Below are positions 34,501-46,237 of a stretch of 64,000 nt of DNA, one piece after another (position 1 is the first letter of the stretch; each line of letters begins with the position of its first letter). Source of the stretch: Amphibalanus amphitrite (Eukaryota > Arthropoda > Thecostraca > Balanomorpha > Balanidae); NCBI RefSeq assembly GCF_019059575.1, contig NW_024883034.1:1-64000 (forward strand), given 5' to 3'. The translations under genes and the position numbers were made by a program. The notes under the pieces were generated by a model, which searched no databases, was not told where the DNA came from, and saw only the letters and a program-made list of their open reading frames with translations.

Positions 34501-37500
34501 CGCCGGTGCGGTCACAGGATCAACATTTCGTCGGCGGTGACGGCGCTGACGTCGACCAGCTCTGCGTTCGACAGCTCTGCCACCGGCGTCGACGAGGCGA
34601 TACGCTGGCAGGCGCTGGCAGATGAGGAGGCTGCCCTCGAGCACCTCAAGGTGGGACACCAAACCGTAAGAACGGGACGGGGCGGCGCCGCCGCAGAGGC
34701 GAGAGCTGCCTACATTAGAGGAGGCTGGGTGGAAATGTCGCTTTGATTAATCACAATTGCGGTTGTATGGTGGTTGGTGATTTACGTGTAGCGTTTGTCA
34801 TCACTGTTTGTGCCTTTTAGAGCGTGTCTTTTCTAGTGTTGGCCATCCATCGATCGTGCCATTCGTGAGATTTATGAGCATGTCCATCAGTACCGCTATC
34901 TCCGTGTGCAGTGCTGCCAGTCTGTCGTTGATCACTCGCCCACTGCGCGCCGCTGATTGCCACTAACCGCCCTCCTCCACCCCCGTTCGCCACCGGTGCA
35001 GGAGGAGCATCAGAAGACCAACCCGTTCCTGAGCTCGCCGGTGTCGGAGGCGGCTCCGGCGGCCACCAGCGCCGCCGCGGCCACCACGGCCGCTCCGGCC
35101 GCCAGCTCGACCAACGGCAGTTCCAGTCAGGCGGCCTCCATCATCGACCTGTTCGGCAGCTCGGCGGCCCCGGCGCCGGCCGCCCCCGCCGCGGTAAGAC
35201 ACCCTTCCCCGCCCCCGCGGTAAGACGCCCTTCCCCGGCCCCTAGCACTGAGACAGTCCGTCCCCGTCCCCAGCAGTGAGACAGCCCGCCCGGCGCCGGC
35301 CCCCGCCCCCGCGGTGAGACAATCCGATCCCTCCCTGGTCCCGTAGCAGTGAGACCTCCAGCTCCCGGTCCCCAATGAGACAGCCTTCCCCCGCCTCCCC
35401 ACGTCCAGTAGAGCAGCCCGCCCAGGTCACCATCAGTAAGACTGCCGTCACTGCCCGGCCCCGGCGCCGGCCGCCGCCCCCTCGGTGAGGCAGGCGCACA
35501 GCCCGCCCCCGCTGGAGACCCGTGGGCGGCCACAGGGCCGGCCGGAAACCTAATCCTGTCGCTGACCCACGCTGGCCAGCTCCAGGAATGCTTAATTGAA
35601 TAGTCGATTTCGGCATTGCCCGGATTTACATAATACCCTTAGCATATGTTACATAAATGCCAATTGAATTGTGTGCAAAATCACCCACGTTTTTACCTTT
35701 AAATCACATCAACAACTTCATTTACATATCTGACGAACGTGCCTGTCACATTGTCCGGCTCCGCACGCGAGTCTCTGCCCACTGGCGCCACTGACGCTCC
35801 TCGTGTCTCGCATCTCGACAGCCGTCCAAGGCGTCTGATGACCTACTCCAGCTGACCGGCAACCCGTTCGCCGACATCATGGCAGCCTCGCAGCCGACCG
35901 GGCCGCCGCCGCCGCCGCTAGCCGCCATGAACGGTAAGGGAGGGTGCGGGGTGGCGATAGCGAGAGTGAGACTAAAGATGGCGTGATAGGCTGCGTGTAC
36001 CGGGATATTTTGGAGTATGCTGTAAGCTGTTAGTAGTTGTTTGGTGAAATAGGCTGCTCACTGATTGCCAAAGTTTTTCTTAGTTATGAACTCCTTTGAG
36101 GTTGGGCATGGCTCGTTGTTTGGAATGCTTCCATGTGATACCAATTGCGGATTGATATAAGCGTTCTTCGTTACACCTACCACTGCGATACGCAATGATC
36201 CCCAGGCACCACCATCCGCCACCTGTTGGGTGACGAGTCACCCTGGGTTTCATCCGGCAGCATCTTTTCTTACATTCAGTCCAGCAGTTTTCCTGTGATA
36301 TACTCGTTTTACTAGTATAACGTATCTCAACTAGTTCTATCTTTCTTCAGTTCGTCAGTTCTCTGTTGACAAATCCCCTTTACCAGTACAGCGTTATGGG
36401 CGCAAAATGACCACCGCAGTCGACGCGCCCGTAAACCCTAATAAACAAACAATGACTCGATGCTGTTTGACGTGGGTAGGTTACGCCGCCCGAATGTTCT
36501 TTGTTCTAGGTGCCGGTGCTAACAGCTTCAACCTGTTTGACTCGGCACCGAGCGCCGGGTTCGCCAACTTCGACATGATCCAGCCGTCGCAGGGATACAG
36601 AGGTAAGAGCGAACCTTAAGTTACCAATCAATTGTCACCGACTTACCGATCGGTAACCAGATAGAGTATTTTCGATTGCCCGTGATGGTGGAGGTAAGCT
36701 TCACTTTCCATTTTTTTTTTTTATCATGGAAAAAGCAGCTCGGCTTTCTGGTAATACATTTCTGGTAATACATAATGTAGTTACATTCGGATTGAGGATG
36801 CCAGTTGGGGACTATAACCGTTACATAAACATTTATTTTGAGCTGCAAATGTCAGAATGGCATGTTGATGCCATTTTGAAGCGCCGCAGTATGTCCTTTG
36901 GCCATGCGACGCTTCAATATGGCATCAACATGCCATATTGAAAGAATGGCATGTTGCTGTCATATTGAAGCGTCGCAGTATGTCCTTTGGCCATGCGAGA
37001 TTCCGTCACTCACTGAGGTGCTAAATGCAAATGCATCTGTTAATTGTGTGTGCGGATTCAAATGCAGTATGTGCACGTTTCAAGCGCATACGAAGTACGC
37101 ATTCATCGATCAGTAAGTGAATTCAAGAGCAATTAGCACCATATATGTATATCATATTGTACTGCTTGGTCCTAATGGAGATGGCCGGCTGATAAAATAA
37201 TCCACAAGTAAATTAGCGCGCCCTGCTAACTGTGCCCGTGACACGCGGGTCGGCTCAAGATTCTGGTCGGCTAGCCGTTCAGCACTGGTTTCTGGTTTAA
37301 GTAGTGTGCGGCGCTGCGCATGAGTACGCTGGTCCCTACAGGGCACTAGCGCCGGTCCTTTGCCTCCCTTATACCCTGCCGCGCCGTCGTCTCGCTCCGC
37401 TGAGCGGTGGTGGTGTCGTTACACGCAGCTGAGGAAGGTCAGCCGGCGGCCGGCGCCGAGCCCCCGGCCGCTGCAGCCGCCGCCGCCTCGGCCCCGCCGC

Positions 37501-39142
37501 CGGCTGGCGAGACGAGCACAGGTAACGGACGCCGCACTCGGCCCGCCGCCCGCCCGGTCACTCTGCATGCGGCGAGGGCGAGGCCGCGGCGCGTCTCTCG
37601 GTGTTGTGATGTGTTCAAAGACGGTCGAGGGAGATGTTCGTCGGCACTGGTGTTGGTAGGAATGGCGAGGAATGGCGACTGAAGACTGCATGGCGGTGTT
37701 GAAACGTCAGTGATGCACGACTGTTCCACAGGTGAAGGAGTGTGAGCGACTGCGGCGAAGACACCATCGTCGGTGTGTGAATGCGATTGATCGTAGCTAT
37801 TAGTCGTGGTCGTTTCAGTTCCGTTGCATTTGGAAATAGGTATCGGTTTATTTTCGTGACATTTGGAAACGTGTCTCGGTTTATTTTCGTGACATTTGGA
37901 AAGATATTATGTGTCTGTCAGTTCTTTGGAGGCTTGTGTCTGTGCGTTGTTATGAATTTATGTGTGTAGAGCTACTTGATGGTGTGCCCCAGACTGCCAG
38001 CTGTATTTGCAGTTCGTCTTCCATGGCCGTGGGAGCTACCCTTCTGACACCCCGCCTTCCCACCCACCGCCAGGCCCGAGCGTGTTCGGCGACGTGCTGC
38101 AGCCGACGGGCCGCGCGCCGGCGCCGGCCATGGGCGCTCCGCAGGCGCAGCGGCCGCAGCCGCAGCCGAAACTCATCAGCAGCGACCTGGACATGAGTCT
38201 GCAGAGTCTGGTGCAGAACCTGGGCATCTCGGGCGGCGGCGGTGCCCACACTGCGCAGAAGCCGAGCTGGGGCTCGCCTTCCAAGAACACGACCAGGACC
38301 GGCGGACAGAACTGGACCGTGCCGGCCGCCTCCGGGCTGACCGGCGCGCCACCGCGCCCCATGGTACGGCGCCAGAGGGCGGGCGGGTGCACTGTCTGGG
38401 AGGGCTGGGAATCGGTGCTGATGCTGCAATCTAAGAGCATAAGCCATTGTAGCGAAACTCTTGAGAGGTAGGAGCTGTTGCCTGAATGTTGCATCGTGCA
38501 ACTTTCACAAACAGCCAGTAGTCCAGGGTTTCGCAGAGACGGATGCCCTTTTTTTGTTCCACAGGCACCCCTCTATCACCCTGGATCGGCTATGCCACCA
38601 CAGCAGTGGCTGTCCCCTACCTCACCCTGTAACAGTGTGTGACCTGCCGTGTGTCCATGCTCCGCAGGGTCCCGGCGCCATGCCGCCGCAGCAGGGTCAG
38701 ACTCCGTTCGGCATGTACGGTGCCCCGCAGCCGGCGCCCGTGGTAAGTGTCGGCGGATGGAAGAGGCGGTGGTGGGTCCAATTCTAATGGCAGAACAGTT
38801 GGGGTGGGGGCTGTACCAGAGCGTTCAGCTCTGCAGCGGTACAAATAACCAGCGTGATTAGTATCATTAATTGGACAGTTGGGCCCGGTTTATGAAAGTA
38901 TGGACGAGGAATTGAACTTCAAGTGAGTAGCAGAGACATTATTGCCAAGTCCCCCCGAAGTACATACATCAGTCAGTGTTGCTCGCTGCACGAGCTGCTG
39001 TGATATGAGCCGCATCTACAGTTCGTCCGCTCTCCCCGTCATGCAGTGCGCACTGCCTGATTGACACGTCCTCCTTTTTCAGGGTGTGCCGGCCGCCAAC
39101 CCGCAGGCGGCCGGCGCCTTCGATCCGTTCGGGCATTTGTAA
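25579..39142 (+). CDS. lap: AP180/CALM clathrin assembly adaptor (LAP / PICALM / SNAP91 orthologue)
   Basis: Coding exons: 25579-25717, 26154-26296, 27001-27070, 29352-29454, 31741-31949, 32516-32622, 33293-33417, 34518-34650, 35002-35193, 35822-35933, 36510-36602, 37429-37521, 38074-38363, 38668-38742, 39083-39142. Phases agree at every junction and the total is 1944 nt, 647 residues plus TAA. Residues 1 to about 290 are an ANTH domain that binds PtdIns(4,5)P2: the basic motif K31-x9-K41-K-K-H44 is intact, and blocks such as [12 protein letters not shown] and SFLDK are family-identical. The tail has NPF (350-352, 421-423), DLF (392-394) and terminal DPF (642-644) motifs for EH-domain proteins and AP-2, plus [16 protein letters not shown], which matches the clathrin-binding region of PICALM. 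It acts at clathrin-coated pits, in synaptic vesicle endocytosis and in sizing vesicles. Poly-Ala/Pro segments fill the tail. Alternative splicing of tail exons is common in the family and cannot be judged here. Confidence 0.95.
28108..28241. repeat. Duplicated CCTCCCC-rich segment in lap intron 3
   Basis: Two copies of a roughly 50-bp segment (about 28108-28162 and 28193-28241) each contain CCCCTCCCCTCC, then CCGTGTC, then TGGGGAGGAAAG. This is a local GC-rich duplication in an intron with no coding content. Confidence 0.55.
29455..31740 (+). other. Large lap intron 4 with a GC-rich centre
   Basis: This 2.3-kb intron between ANTH exons 4 and 5 contains a GC-rich stretch (about 29980-30720). 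Several overlapping frames are open there on both strands. None shows a domain, and the openness is explained by GC content. A small unrecognised gene cannot be excluded. Confidence 0.4.
33013..33038. repeat. Perfect 11-bp stem hairpin in lap intron 6
   Basis: AGTCTGTGGCC is followed by TGCT and then the exact inverse GGCCACAGACT. Another partial copy of the arm (GGCTGTGGCC) follows immediately. Confidence 0.6.
35190..35490 (+). repeat. Degenerate repeats of an exon end plus donor site in lap intron 9
   Basis: The exon 9 boundary GCCGCG/GTAAGAC is followed by further similar words: CCGCGGTAAGAC (35216 on), AGCAGTGAGAC, CCGCGGTGAGAC, GTAGCAGTGAGAC and CTCGGTGAGG. They recur at intervals of roughly 30-80 bp, interleaved with GCGCCGGCC words like the exon's own Pro/Ala codons. 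The first GTAAGAC maintains the reading frame into exon 10, so I use it as the donor. Confidence 0.55.
36398..36451 (+). repeat. Short dispersed repeat with (AAAC)n tail, copy 2
   Basis: GGGCGCAAAATGACC, then GTCGACGCGCCC, then CCCTAATAAACAAACAA matches the core at 9224-9291. It ends 58 nt upstream of the lap exon 11 start. Confidence 0.65.
36855..36998. repeat. Direct repeat - inverted repeat - direct repeat cluster in lap intron 11
   Basis: Two 55-nt direct repeats (36855-36909 and 36944-36998) differ at only a few positions. Between them, 36910-36943 is the reverse complement of the first part of each copy. This allows a roughly 26-bp hairpin with a loop of about 26 nt on either side. The core GGCATGTTGATGCC is itself nearly palindromic. 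Confidence 0.8.
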
Positions 39143-39422
39143 GCGGGTAGCCCGCAGAGGTAGATGGAACAGAACGGCGAAGGTCAGTACCCGCGGGGCC
39201 ACCGCTAAATGTGTAGCTGGGGTTACGGATAATCGGTTACATTTTGACATTCCGTGACGGGTGTTTGACGTATTTATAATATACGTCATTATCATTTTTA
39301 TAGCTATTTCATCTGATAATTCATGAATTCGTTACTCGTTGGAGGGTGTGTCATTTGGTTTGATGAAGCGTCGTAAAGTGGATTCTCTAGATCGAGTTCG
39401 ATCGAGTTTGTTTCTATTTTCT

Positions 39423-39482
39423 TTGTTTTGTTTGTTTATTGGGGCTTTAGGGCGCGTCGACTGCAAAGGTCATTTTGCGCCC
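39423..39482 (-). repeat. Short dispersed repeat with (AAAC)n tail, copy 3
   Basis: This is the reverse complement of the core at 9224 and 36398: GTTTGTTTATTGGGG, then GGCGCGTCGAC, then AAGGTCATTTTGCGCCC. It lies inside the putative lap 3' UTR. Confidence 0.65.
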
Positions 39483-40770
39483 ATTTGTTTCTATTTTCGA
39501 TGAAAGTTATCGAGGCGTTCTGGTGGACCTATCATCGATCTGTATTCTAGCTTACATGCGTCTTCGTTTGTTCCACGTCCCCCATCCTTTGTATCGTCAC
39601 CAGCACTCCCCTCTTCGCCTGTGTGCAGGTCCCGCTGACCGTCGGCCGCCCGTGTGTCCGGCAGGGACAGGACGAGGCGCGGCCGTCGCCGCCGCCGCCG
39701 CCGTCTAGGTTGTTGTGCGCGTGTTGTCGGGCCGGCGCCGCCTCTCAGTGTTGTCTGTCAGCCGTGTGTGTGCCCCGGTAGCTGCCCCGGCGGGTGCAGA
39801 GGCGCCGTCTGCGCCGTCCCCGTAGTGTGACGGTCGCCGAGCGGTGCGGTAGCGGCGGTCGGCGGCTCCCGCGGCCCGGCCGGTGGTGCCAGTCGAGAAT
39901 AGCACGGTGTGGAGGGCCTGTCGGCGGGGCCGGCCGGGCGGGCCGGTCCGCCGGGCTCCGGTCGGCTGCAGAGAGTGAATGTACCGTGTCCGGTGCAGTC
40001 GCGCCCGGCGGCCCGGCCCGCCCCGACCGGCCCACCCTCGCCCGCCGGCCAAACGCCAGAGGCGCCAAATGACGAACAACTGCCACCAAACCAGCAGCTG
40101 CGAACAGCCAGTGCATGCCCCTACAGTTGTTATACTAAAGTAATCTAAAATTGGCCGAGGCCCCAGTCCGCAATACTACGGAATATAATACGTGTTGTTG
40201 TGCATTTCAGCCGTATCTAGTGTGTACTCTGTGAGCCGCTGGGCATGTTTTGTCGTTGGTATGGTCTCTGGTCGAGTGGCCCCAACATTCCAGAGCTGCG
40301 CGCCGCCGCGGTACAGCATGTTTTTCGGCCGGACGCGCGCGCGCTCCGTCTCGACTCGCCGATACACCGAGCTCTACTTAGGACGAACCGACTAGCTCTT
40401 CCCTGCCCTGACCGCGGCGCTGGTGATATAGGGGGCGCGCGCGGGTGTCTAGGCGGCAGTGGCCGGCCGCGCCCCAGATCTGAGGTGTCTAGGCGGCGGC
40501 GGAGTGCTCGGCCGGAGGCAGATGCATTATATACATACATTATTTCTGATCGTGGTAGTAGCGTTGTCGAGTATGGTTGTTACGTCAATGGACCCACACA
40601 GCAAGCCGTCGTTTATTTCCCTTCGGAGCCCTGTTTGTTACAGCAATCTGCATGAAAACGTCGTGCGTTAGTCGCGGTTGAATTAATCAATTGGTATGGC
40701 CATATGAAGTTACTATCATTCTGTCCGATTCATTGCATAAGAAGTGGTGTTTTAGCACACGCATAGAGTC

Positions 40771-40776
40771 AATAAA
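40771..40776 (+). terminator. Candidate polyadenylation signal of lap
   Basis: AATAAA occurs about 1.63 kb after the lap stop and is the first canonical signal found downstream. The assignment is positional only. Confidence 0.35.
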
Positions 40777-40881
40777 CTGCTATTCGCTGTATCAGCATTG
40801 CTTGTTTCTTCGATCGAGCGGAAGGAAAACTGACGGATTGCTAATGGATATTTTCTGGGCGATTTTTGTGTCTTTATCGCA

Positions 40882-40887
40882 TTTATT
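40882..40887 (-). terminator. Candidate polyadenylation signal of TIM13
   Basis: TTTATT on the + strand (AATAAA on the minus strand) lies about 260 nt beyond the TIM13 stop. It is about 105 bp from the candidate lap signal on the other strand. Confidence 0.35.
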
Positions 40888-41147
40888 GTGTAACTAACGA
40901 ACGGTTGACCTTGTCTCATTAGATAAAGGGCATGACTACATTGACTAGTCTCGGTACACTAATGCAGCGATCGGGTATGCATGCTGAAAGCAACTTACTC
41001 GATTTCTACATCATGTATTGTACACCGACAAGTATACCGAATCAGACGACGCTTAGTCCATGACTCGGTCATATGTAAAAATCCAGTCAGCGATACGAGA
41101 AAAGACATCGGAAACTATGGGGGTATCGGGGACGGGGCGGCGCGGCC

Positions 41148-41840
41148 CTATAACCGCTGCTGTTCCCGCTTCAACCGGGAGCTGTAGGCCTGCGATACCG
41201 TGTTCCACGCGTCGATGTAGCGATCCATGCACATGGCGACGCATTTCTGCGGAGAGGGACAAAGAACGCCATACGAGTCACACTGCAGTGTACGGGGCAG
41301 GCAACGGAGAACGAGCTGAAGCTATTTCCATGAAAGGCGAAAGTGATAATGATAGAAAGCATGTGGGTGAAGGGTATCGTTGCAAGTGACCTCAAAGTGT
41401 TGCCAGCATTTCATGGCATTCAACTCACCTGTTCAGAGCTATCAAGTGCAGCACCAGGCTTGGATATACACTTCGCAAAGCATTTCTCTGTCATTTTCTG
41501 AAACAGACATTGTTTTATGGTTTGTGCAATATTATAAATACGAGTCGGTCGAAAATTAAGATACAATGCTGAACGAACGTGAGTGCTTCAATCACGATCC
41601 AATAAAAACATTATTATTCAACAAATACACTAAATGTTTGATAATTCTAACTAGAATGGCATCACCTAGGCAATTACTGAATCTATTGTGAATCCAACAT
41701 GAAATGATAATGATAAATAATGAAATGAAATGATAACTTACAGTTAGAAGCTCCTGGGCATTTGCAACAGCAATCTGCTGTTTTACTTGCTCCATTATTT
41801 CATCTCGCTGAGCCCCAGTGATTCTGCTGCCACCATCCAT
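41148..41840 (-). CDS. Tim13: Mitochondrial import inner membrane translocase subunit Tim13
   Basis: The three minus-strand exons are 41742-41840, 41429-41497 and 41148-41246, all in phase 0 with GT/AG borders. They encode 33 + 23 + 32 = 88 residues plus TAG. The protein reads [20 protein letters not shown], then [10 protein letters not shown], the signature N-terminal helix of Tim13. It continues with the twin CX3C motifs CFAKC and CVAMC and a C-terminal [12 protein letters not shown] helix. Known role: Tim13 pairs with Tim8 in a hexameric chaperone of the intermembrane space that escorts hydrophobic precursors to the TIM22 and SAM complexes. The Cys pairs form intramolecular disulphides through Mia40. 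Length and motif spacing are normal. The gene converges with lap. Confidence 0.95.
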
Positions 41841-44659
41841 GACTAGAATGTCAAATAGCTCCTGTCATTTGTGAATCCAGTGAAGGTGTTTTGGGATGGC
41901 ATGCTACAGGGGCTGAAGAGCAAAACCACAAAAAAATCCAAAAACTCCTCAGATATTGTTTCCTTTTGTCTCGCAGAGCAATTTGAAACATACTTATCTG
42001 TTAAATCCATTTTGTTTTCATTACATAGTGCAAACACAATTTAATCAAATCTGGAAACTGAAGCAGGGGCATAGCCCGCATATGTGTAAAAGTCCCACGG
42101 ATTGGCTGCTTGTTCCAATAAATATTAAATTAACAAGGATAAATAAACAATTGGATACATATTATAAACATTTTTCCTGGTTTAGTAATTGGGTTATTTA
42201 GGACCATGTAGGTACAGTCCACAGCAGAAGTAATGTGCGGTTTCAGTCATGGGTATGTTCTGCTTCTGAAACTTAGGAACGATTAACCAGAAGACTACAA
42301 TGAAACTTTGAATGTAGCTTATATGTATCGTCACCCTTGCAGCTGCAACTTTAGCTATTGGCATCTTCTTTTCGATCACTCCGCATTAAACAATCGCCAG
42401 TCAAAGCCAACCGTTGAGATTGGTAAAACCCTACATTACTTTAGTGGTGGGCTGTACCTACATTCACCTCTATATTAGCATTTATCTGTAATTGGATGTG
42501 ATATTTCAGACATTGAGCCTGTGTGCAAAATATTGTTGTTCTGGCTCACTATGACTAATAACTCTGCCAAGCCTTAATGCCTCTGTTAAGCCTTAATTCT
42601 GCTTAAATATGAAGAGTAAAGCCAGGAACATGGAAGTGTAAGGCAATTCATGTTACATGACAATCAGTTCATTCACTAACTAATCACTATTGTCATCAGT
42701 CAGTGACATGGGAAAATGGTAGGATTTAAAAGGATGTGTTTTTTTTTCTGTTAAAATGTGTAAAAATAAGGGTTATTATATGTCACAGTTTTCAGTTCTT
42801 CTTTGTCAGGAAATATCAATCCAAATGTGTTGGTCCCTATCGTATAATTAGGTATCAATTGAATGTGTTTTAACAGGTTCATTTTCACATCAAAGTGCAA
42901 ATTACATATAATTGGATAATCTTTTAAACATCCTCTTCACCATTACTAGAAAACAATACCTTGGGCATACTATTCGGGCATTTTTGATGACTGAAATTTA
43001 AAAGTTACTGTGCAATGATGAGGGTGAAAAAAGCAATGATCCCAAAAATAGGCACCTTGTCAGCAATATAAACTTGACAATGACATAAGATATACATACC
43101 TGATATTTCTATAGGTTCAGACCGAAGGAAAATAAAGCTAAATTTAGAAAAAGTGAAAAAGTCCTGGGGAAATTGAATCCTATCCTAAACAGATCAATGG
43201 ACACTATCACGCGTGAAATGACTCAAGGATAATGTTCGTAACAAGGACCTTTCCTGTTGATCTGGCTATTGAGAGCAGGATCAGCAGACGCGGGCAGAAT
43301 ATTTGCAAAGCAATTGGTTCGTGTAGGAGCTTAGGATGAAATTTGCAAAACTAGAACACCATGGACTGCTTCAGGAATGTAGCAGTTGCGCTGTAAAAGA
43401 CCTAAAATATGGAAGCCTTAAAATATGGTAGCTTCGTTCAAAGAATATTTTACTTCATAGAAGAAATAAATTTTCGACTTTCCATTCAAATAATGTATTT
43501 ATTTACTGCTCCGATGCATTTGGATATACTTTTAAAGAATGCCCAGATGTCGAGGGCAAAAGCAAATTGTGTGTTATCGGTCTCGTCAGTGGATTGCAGT
43601 CTGAAGAGCTGAGCTATCGGTTATCACCTCACCGATCAGCTCAGCACAGCTGAAAAGGTCGAAAATGGGGTAGCCATCGCTCGTTATTCCGCCGAGGTTT
43701 GCGTATCGGCGACCAGCGGTTAACGTCACGGTGGTTTGAATGTTTGTATTTTGGCGAGGCCTGGAATGGGTGTCGCTCTCCTCCATGTATATATCTCGGC
43801 GTCGACCGTGCAGATCGGCAGGGTCGGCCGACCGGCCAGTCGGGGTCGTCCCAGCGGGCCGATCGGAACTGTTGGTCAATATCGGCCGAAATTGTTTCCA
43901 GTCCAATCTGAGCAGTGGCTCCCTGGGGGGCGTCCGAGTCCGATCAACAGCAGCCGCCCCCGCCCCCGCCCCTGCCCCCGCCCCCTTCCCGCCAAGCCTG
44001 ATGGACTACACTGCACGGCCGAATTTGGAATTAGCGGCGCTTTATACCATTAGGCATGCATTGACCTTTGGATCGTTCGGTATTCAGTGACGAACTTAGA
44101 TACGATTATTTTTTGCTCTTGTACTCCGGTATCGGGTATAGGTAGTTGCTTACATCATTGCGGCTATCTTCATTCGTCTGGATTTCACCCACGTTGTGCC
44201 TGAAATCATACCGTTCCCACAGCCAGACATCGACCTGCAGCGGTCGGTGCACTATTGCCAATTCATCAACCCAACCGACCCGAAAATCAAATCATCAGCA
44301 CAAAGCCGACAGAAATTAGCCCGCACACTGAAATGTTAACGGCCCGCCTCGAGCGAGCATAATAATGAGCTCCAAATCGCGCCGCGCCGGTGCCAAACGT
44401 AAAAATACGCGGCGGCCAGCCGGGCGATTCCCGCTACTGATCAGACCGCAGCCCAATTGAATTTGCCTGTGAATATTGAAAGGGCTTTTCAACACGTTGC
44501 CATTTCCGTCCCACCGGTGGATAAACTGCGAGGTAGAAATTGTTCGGTAAAACGCTCACAGATATATTTCTATACGGCCCTAAAATAGATCTGCTTGTGT
44601 TCTCTCTGTGAAAATAATGTGACCTGCGAGTAAAATAAAAACTCCACGACTCCACGTTT
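41841..44659. other. AT-rich intergenic DNA upstream of TIM13
   Basis: The TIM13 promoter and leader must lie just above 41840, but no core motif stands out. A minus-strand 61-residue frame at 42194-42379 has one hydrophobic stretch but no recognised family. At 43586-44430 the DNA turns GC-richer, with a (GCCCCC)n-like run near 43955-43985. No gene is recognised. Confidence 0.4.
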
Positions 44660-44663
44660 TTAA

Positions 44664-45817
44664 CCCGCGCCCGGCTGGGGGTCCTGGATTTCCACGCCCT
44701 GCTGGGGGGGGGGGTGTTTGAACACCCCCCCCCCTTGTAACTCGGCTCCTGGGCCACGTAGCGATACGCGGAAGGCGGCGTTCGAGAGAGCGTCAAAAAT
44801 AATGACGAAATCACTTCGGTCAATTTTTTGGTCAGGTCAAAGGTCAGGTCACCAGAGGTCATTGAAGGCAAAATTTCGCCGATTTCCAGGTCGAATGTCG
44901 AAAATTTCCAAGAAGCCAACGCATAACTCGGGAACCAATAGAGCTACAGCGCCGCGGAAAAGCGCATTCGATAGCCCTATTAACGCCCTTTCTGAATAAT
45001 TCTCTCAGATTTGACCTAACGTCAACGGTTTTGCCTGCAGGGGGCAAAAACTGCAAAAATAGCCGATTTTTTCGGAAACAGTTTTTCTGCAATAACTTTT
45101 GACCCAAGCCTTGTTCGAGCTTACTTTTACCGGCATCGTGTTCCTCTCGTCAAGACGCATCGAATTAACTATAACTTGACCTTGAAAGGTCAACTTGAAA
45201 ATTTGACCTCAGGTCAAGGTCATGACCTGACCGGAAAGGGTCATGTTGCATATCAGTCGATCCGTATCGTCGAGCTGAACACATCTAAGTCGTTTTCATC
45301 GCTCTAGCATGCCTCTATCAAAAGTTATTTGCGAAAAACTGTTAGATACCATTCGTGACCTAAGATGACCTCAGGGCATAAACAAGGGTCACGGACACCA
45401 TTTTCATGTTCTGTGTGTCTAAACCACTTGTAATTCGGTGTTTGGGAGTGTTTATAATGTCTTTCGTCCAAAAGAGGCGCATTTCAATTTTCTCCCATTG
45501 ACTTATAATGGGGAGGTCGCAAAATTGACCTGACCTTAGGTCATCGATATCAAAATTCTGAGATATACATTTTGTACATGCTATTGCTCTTAGCAATCGC
45601 TGAAAGTTTCAAAGCGATCAGTCACTCGGTGTAGCTATGACAGACATCGAAACTTTTTATGAGGTGAGGTCACTTCAAGTGACCTGGTGACCTGACCTTG
45701 AATGACCTTGGTCTGAAATTTTCACAACATGTGTAGAATTGATGTATGATAAGGTGTACCTCGCGAAAAACCACAAGAGGGGTGTTCAAACACCCCCCCC
45801 CCCCAGCAGGGCGCGGG
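44664..45817 (-). mobile_element. TTAA-flanked element A, copy 1 (1154 bp) with G-run/C-run hairpins
   Basis: The termini CCCGCGCCC and GGGCGCGGG are flanked by TTAA (44660-44663 and 45818-45821), as for piggyBac-type insertions. Near each end is a G-run + TGTT/AACA + C-run hairpin (44704-44734 and about 45777-45804). The interior has no intact transposase and carries many AGGTCA/TGACCT hexamers. It matches 61794-62985 in the opposite orientation over its whole length. Confidence 0.85.
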
Positions 45818-45871
45818 TTAATCGAACATAGTAAAACGACCAACTCCGTTATTCCCGTACCTATTTAACTG

Positions 45872-46035
<164 letters not shown>

Positions 46036-46237
46036 TCCCTCCCTCCCTCCCTCCCTCCCCTTCTCCTTCATTCTCTAATTCTTGTCCCCAGTCCGCAGTC
46101 GTGCCTCCCATCCCCGGTCCCTGTCTTCCTCGCTCCTCTCGCCCGTCCTCTGTCGCCTACCTCCCGTCTCCGGTCTCCCGTCTCTTGTCCCTTAGCCTCT
46201 ATCTCAATCCCCTGTCGTCCCTTGTCCCGTCTCGCCC

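Larger units (their letters stand above)
39143..40790 (+). other. Probable lap 3' UTR
   Basis: This segment runs from the lap TAA to the first clear AATAAA at 40771. It contains dispersed-repeat copy 3 and a GC-rich stretch (about 39600-40080). A CAG acceptor followed by an open frame near 39630 could be an alternative terminal exon; nothing forces this. Confidence 0.4.

Noticed and set aside
36855..36998. Possible CRISPR-like repeat-spacer array
   Set aside because: Only two direct repeats plus an inverse copy in a eukaryotic intron; no array or cas genes.
42194..42379. 61-residue minus-strand frame with a hydrophobic segment above TIM13
   Set aside because: No recognised family, no splice partner, and AT-rich context; chance is likelier.
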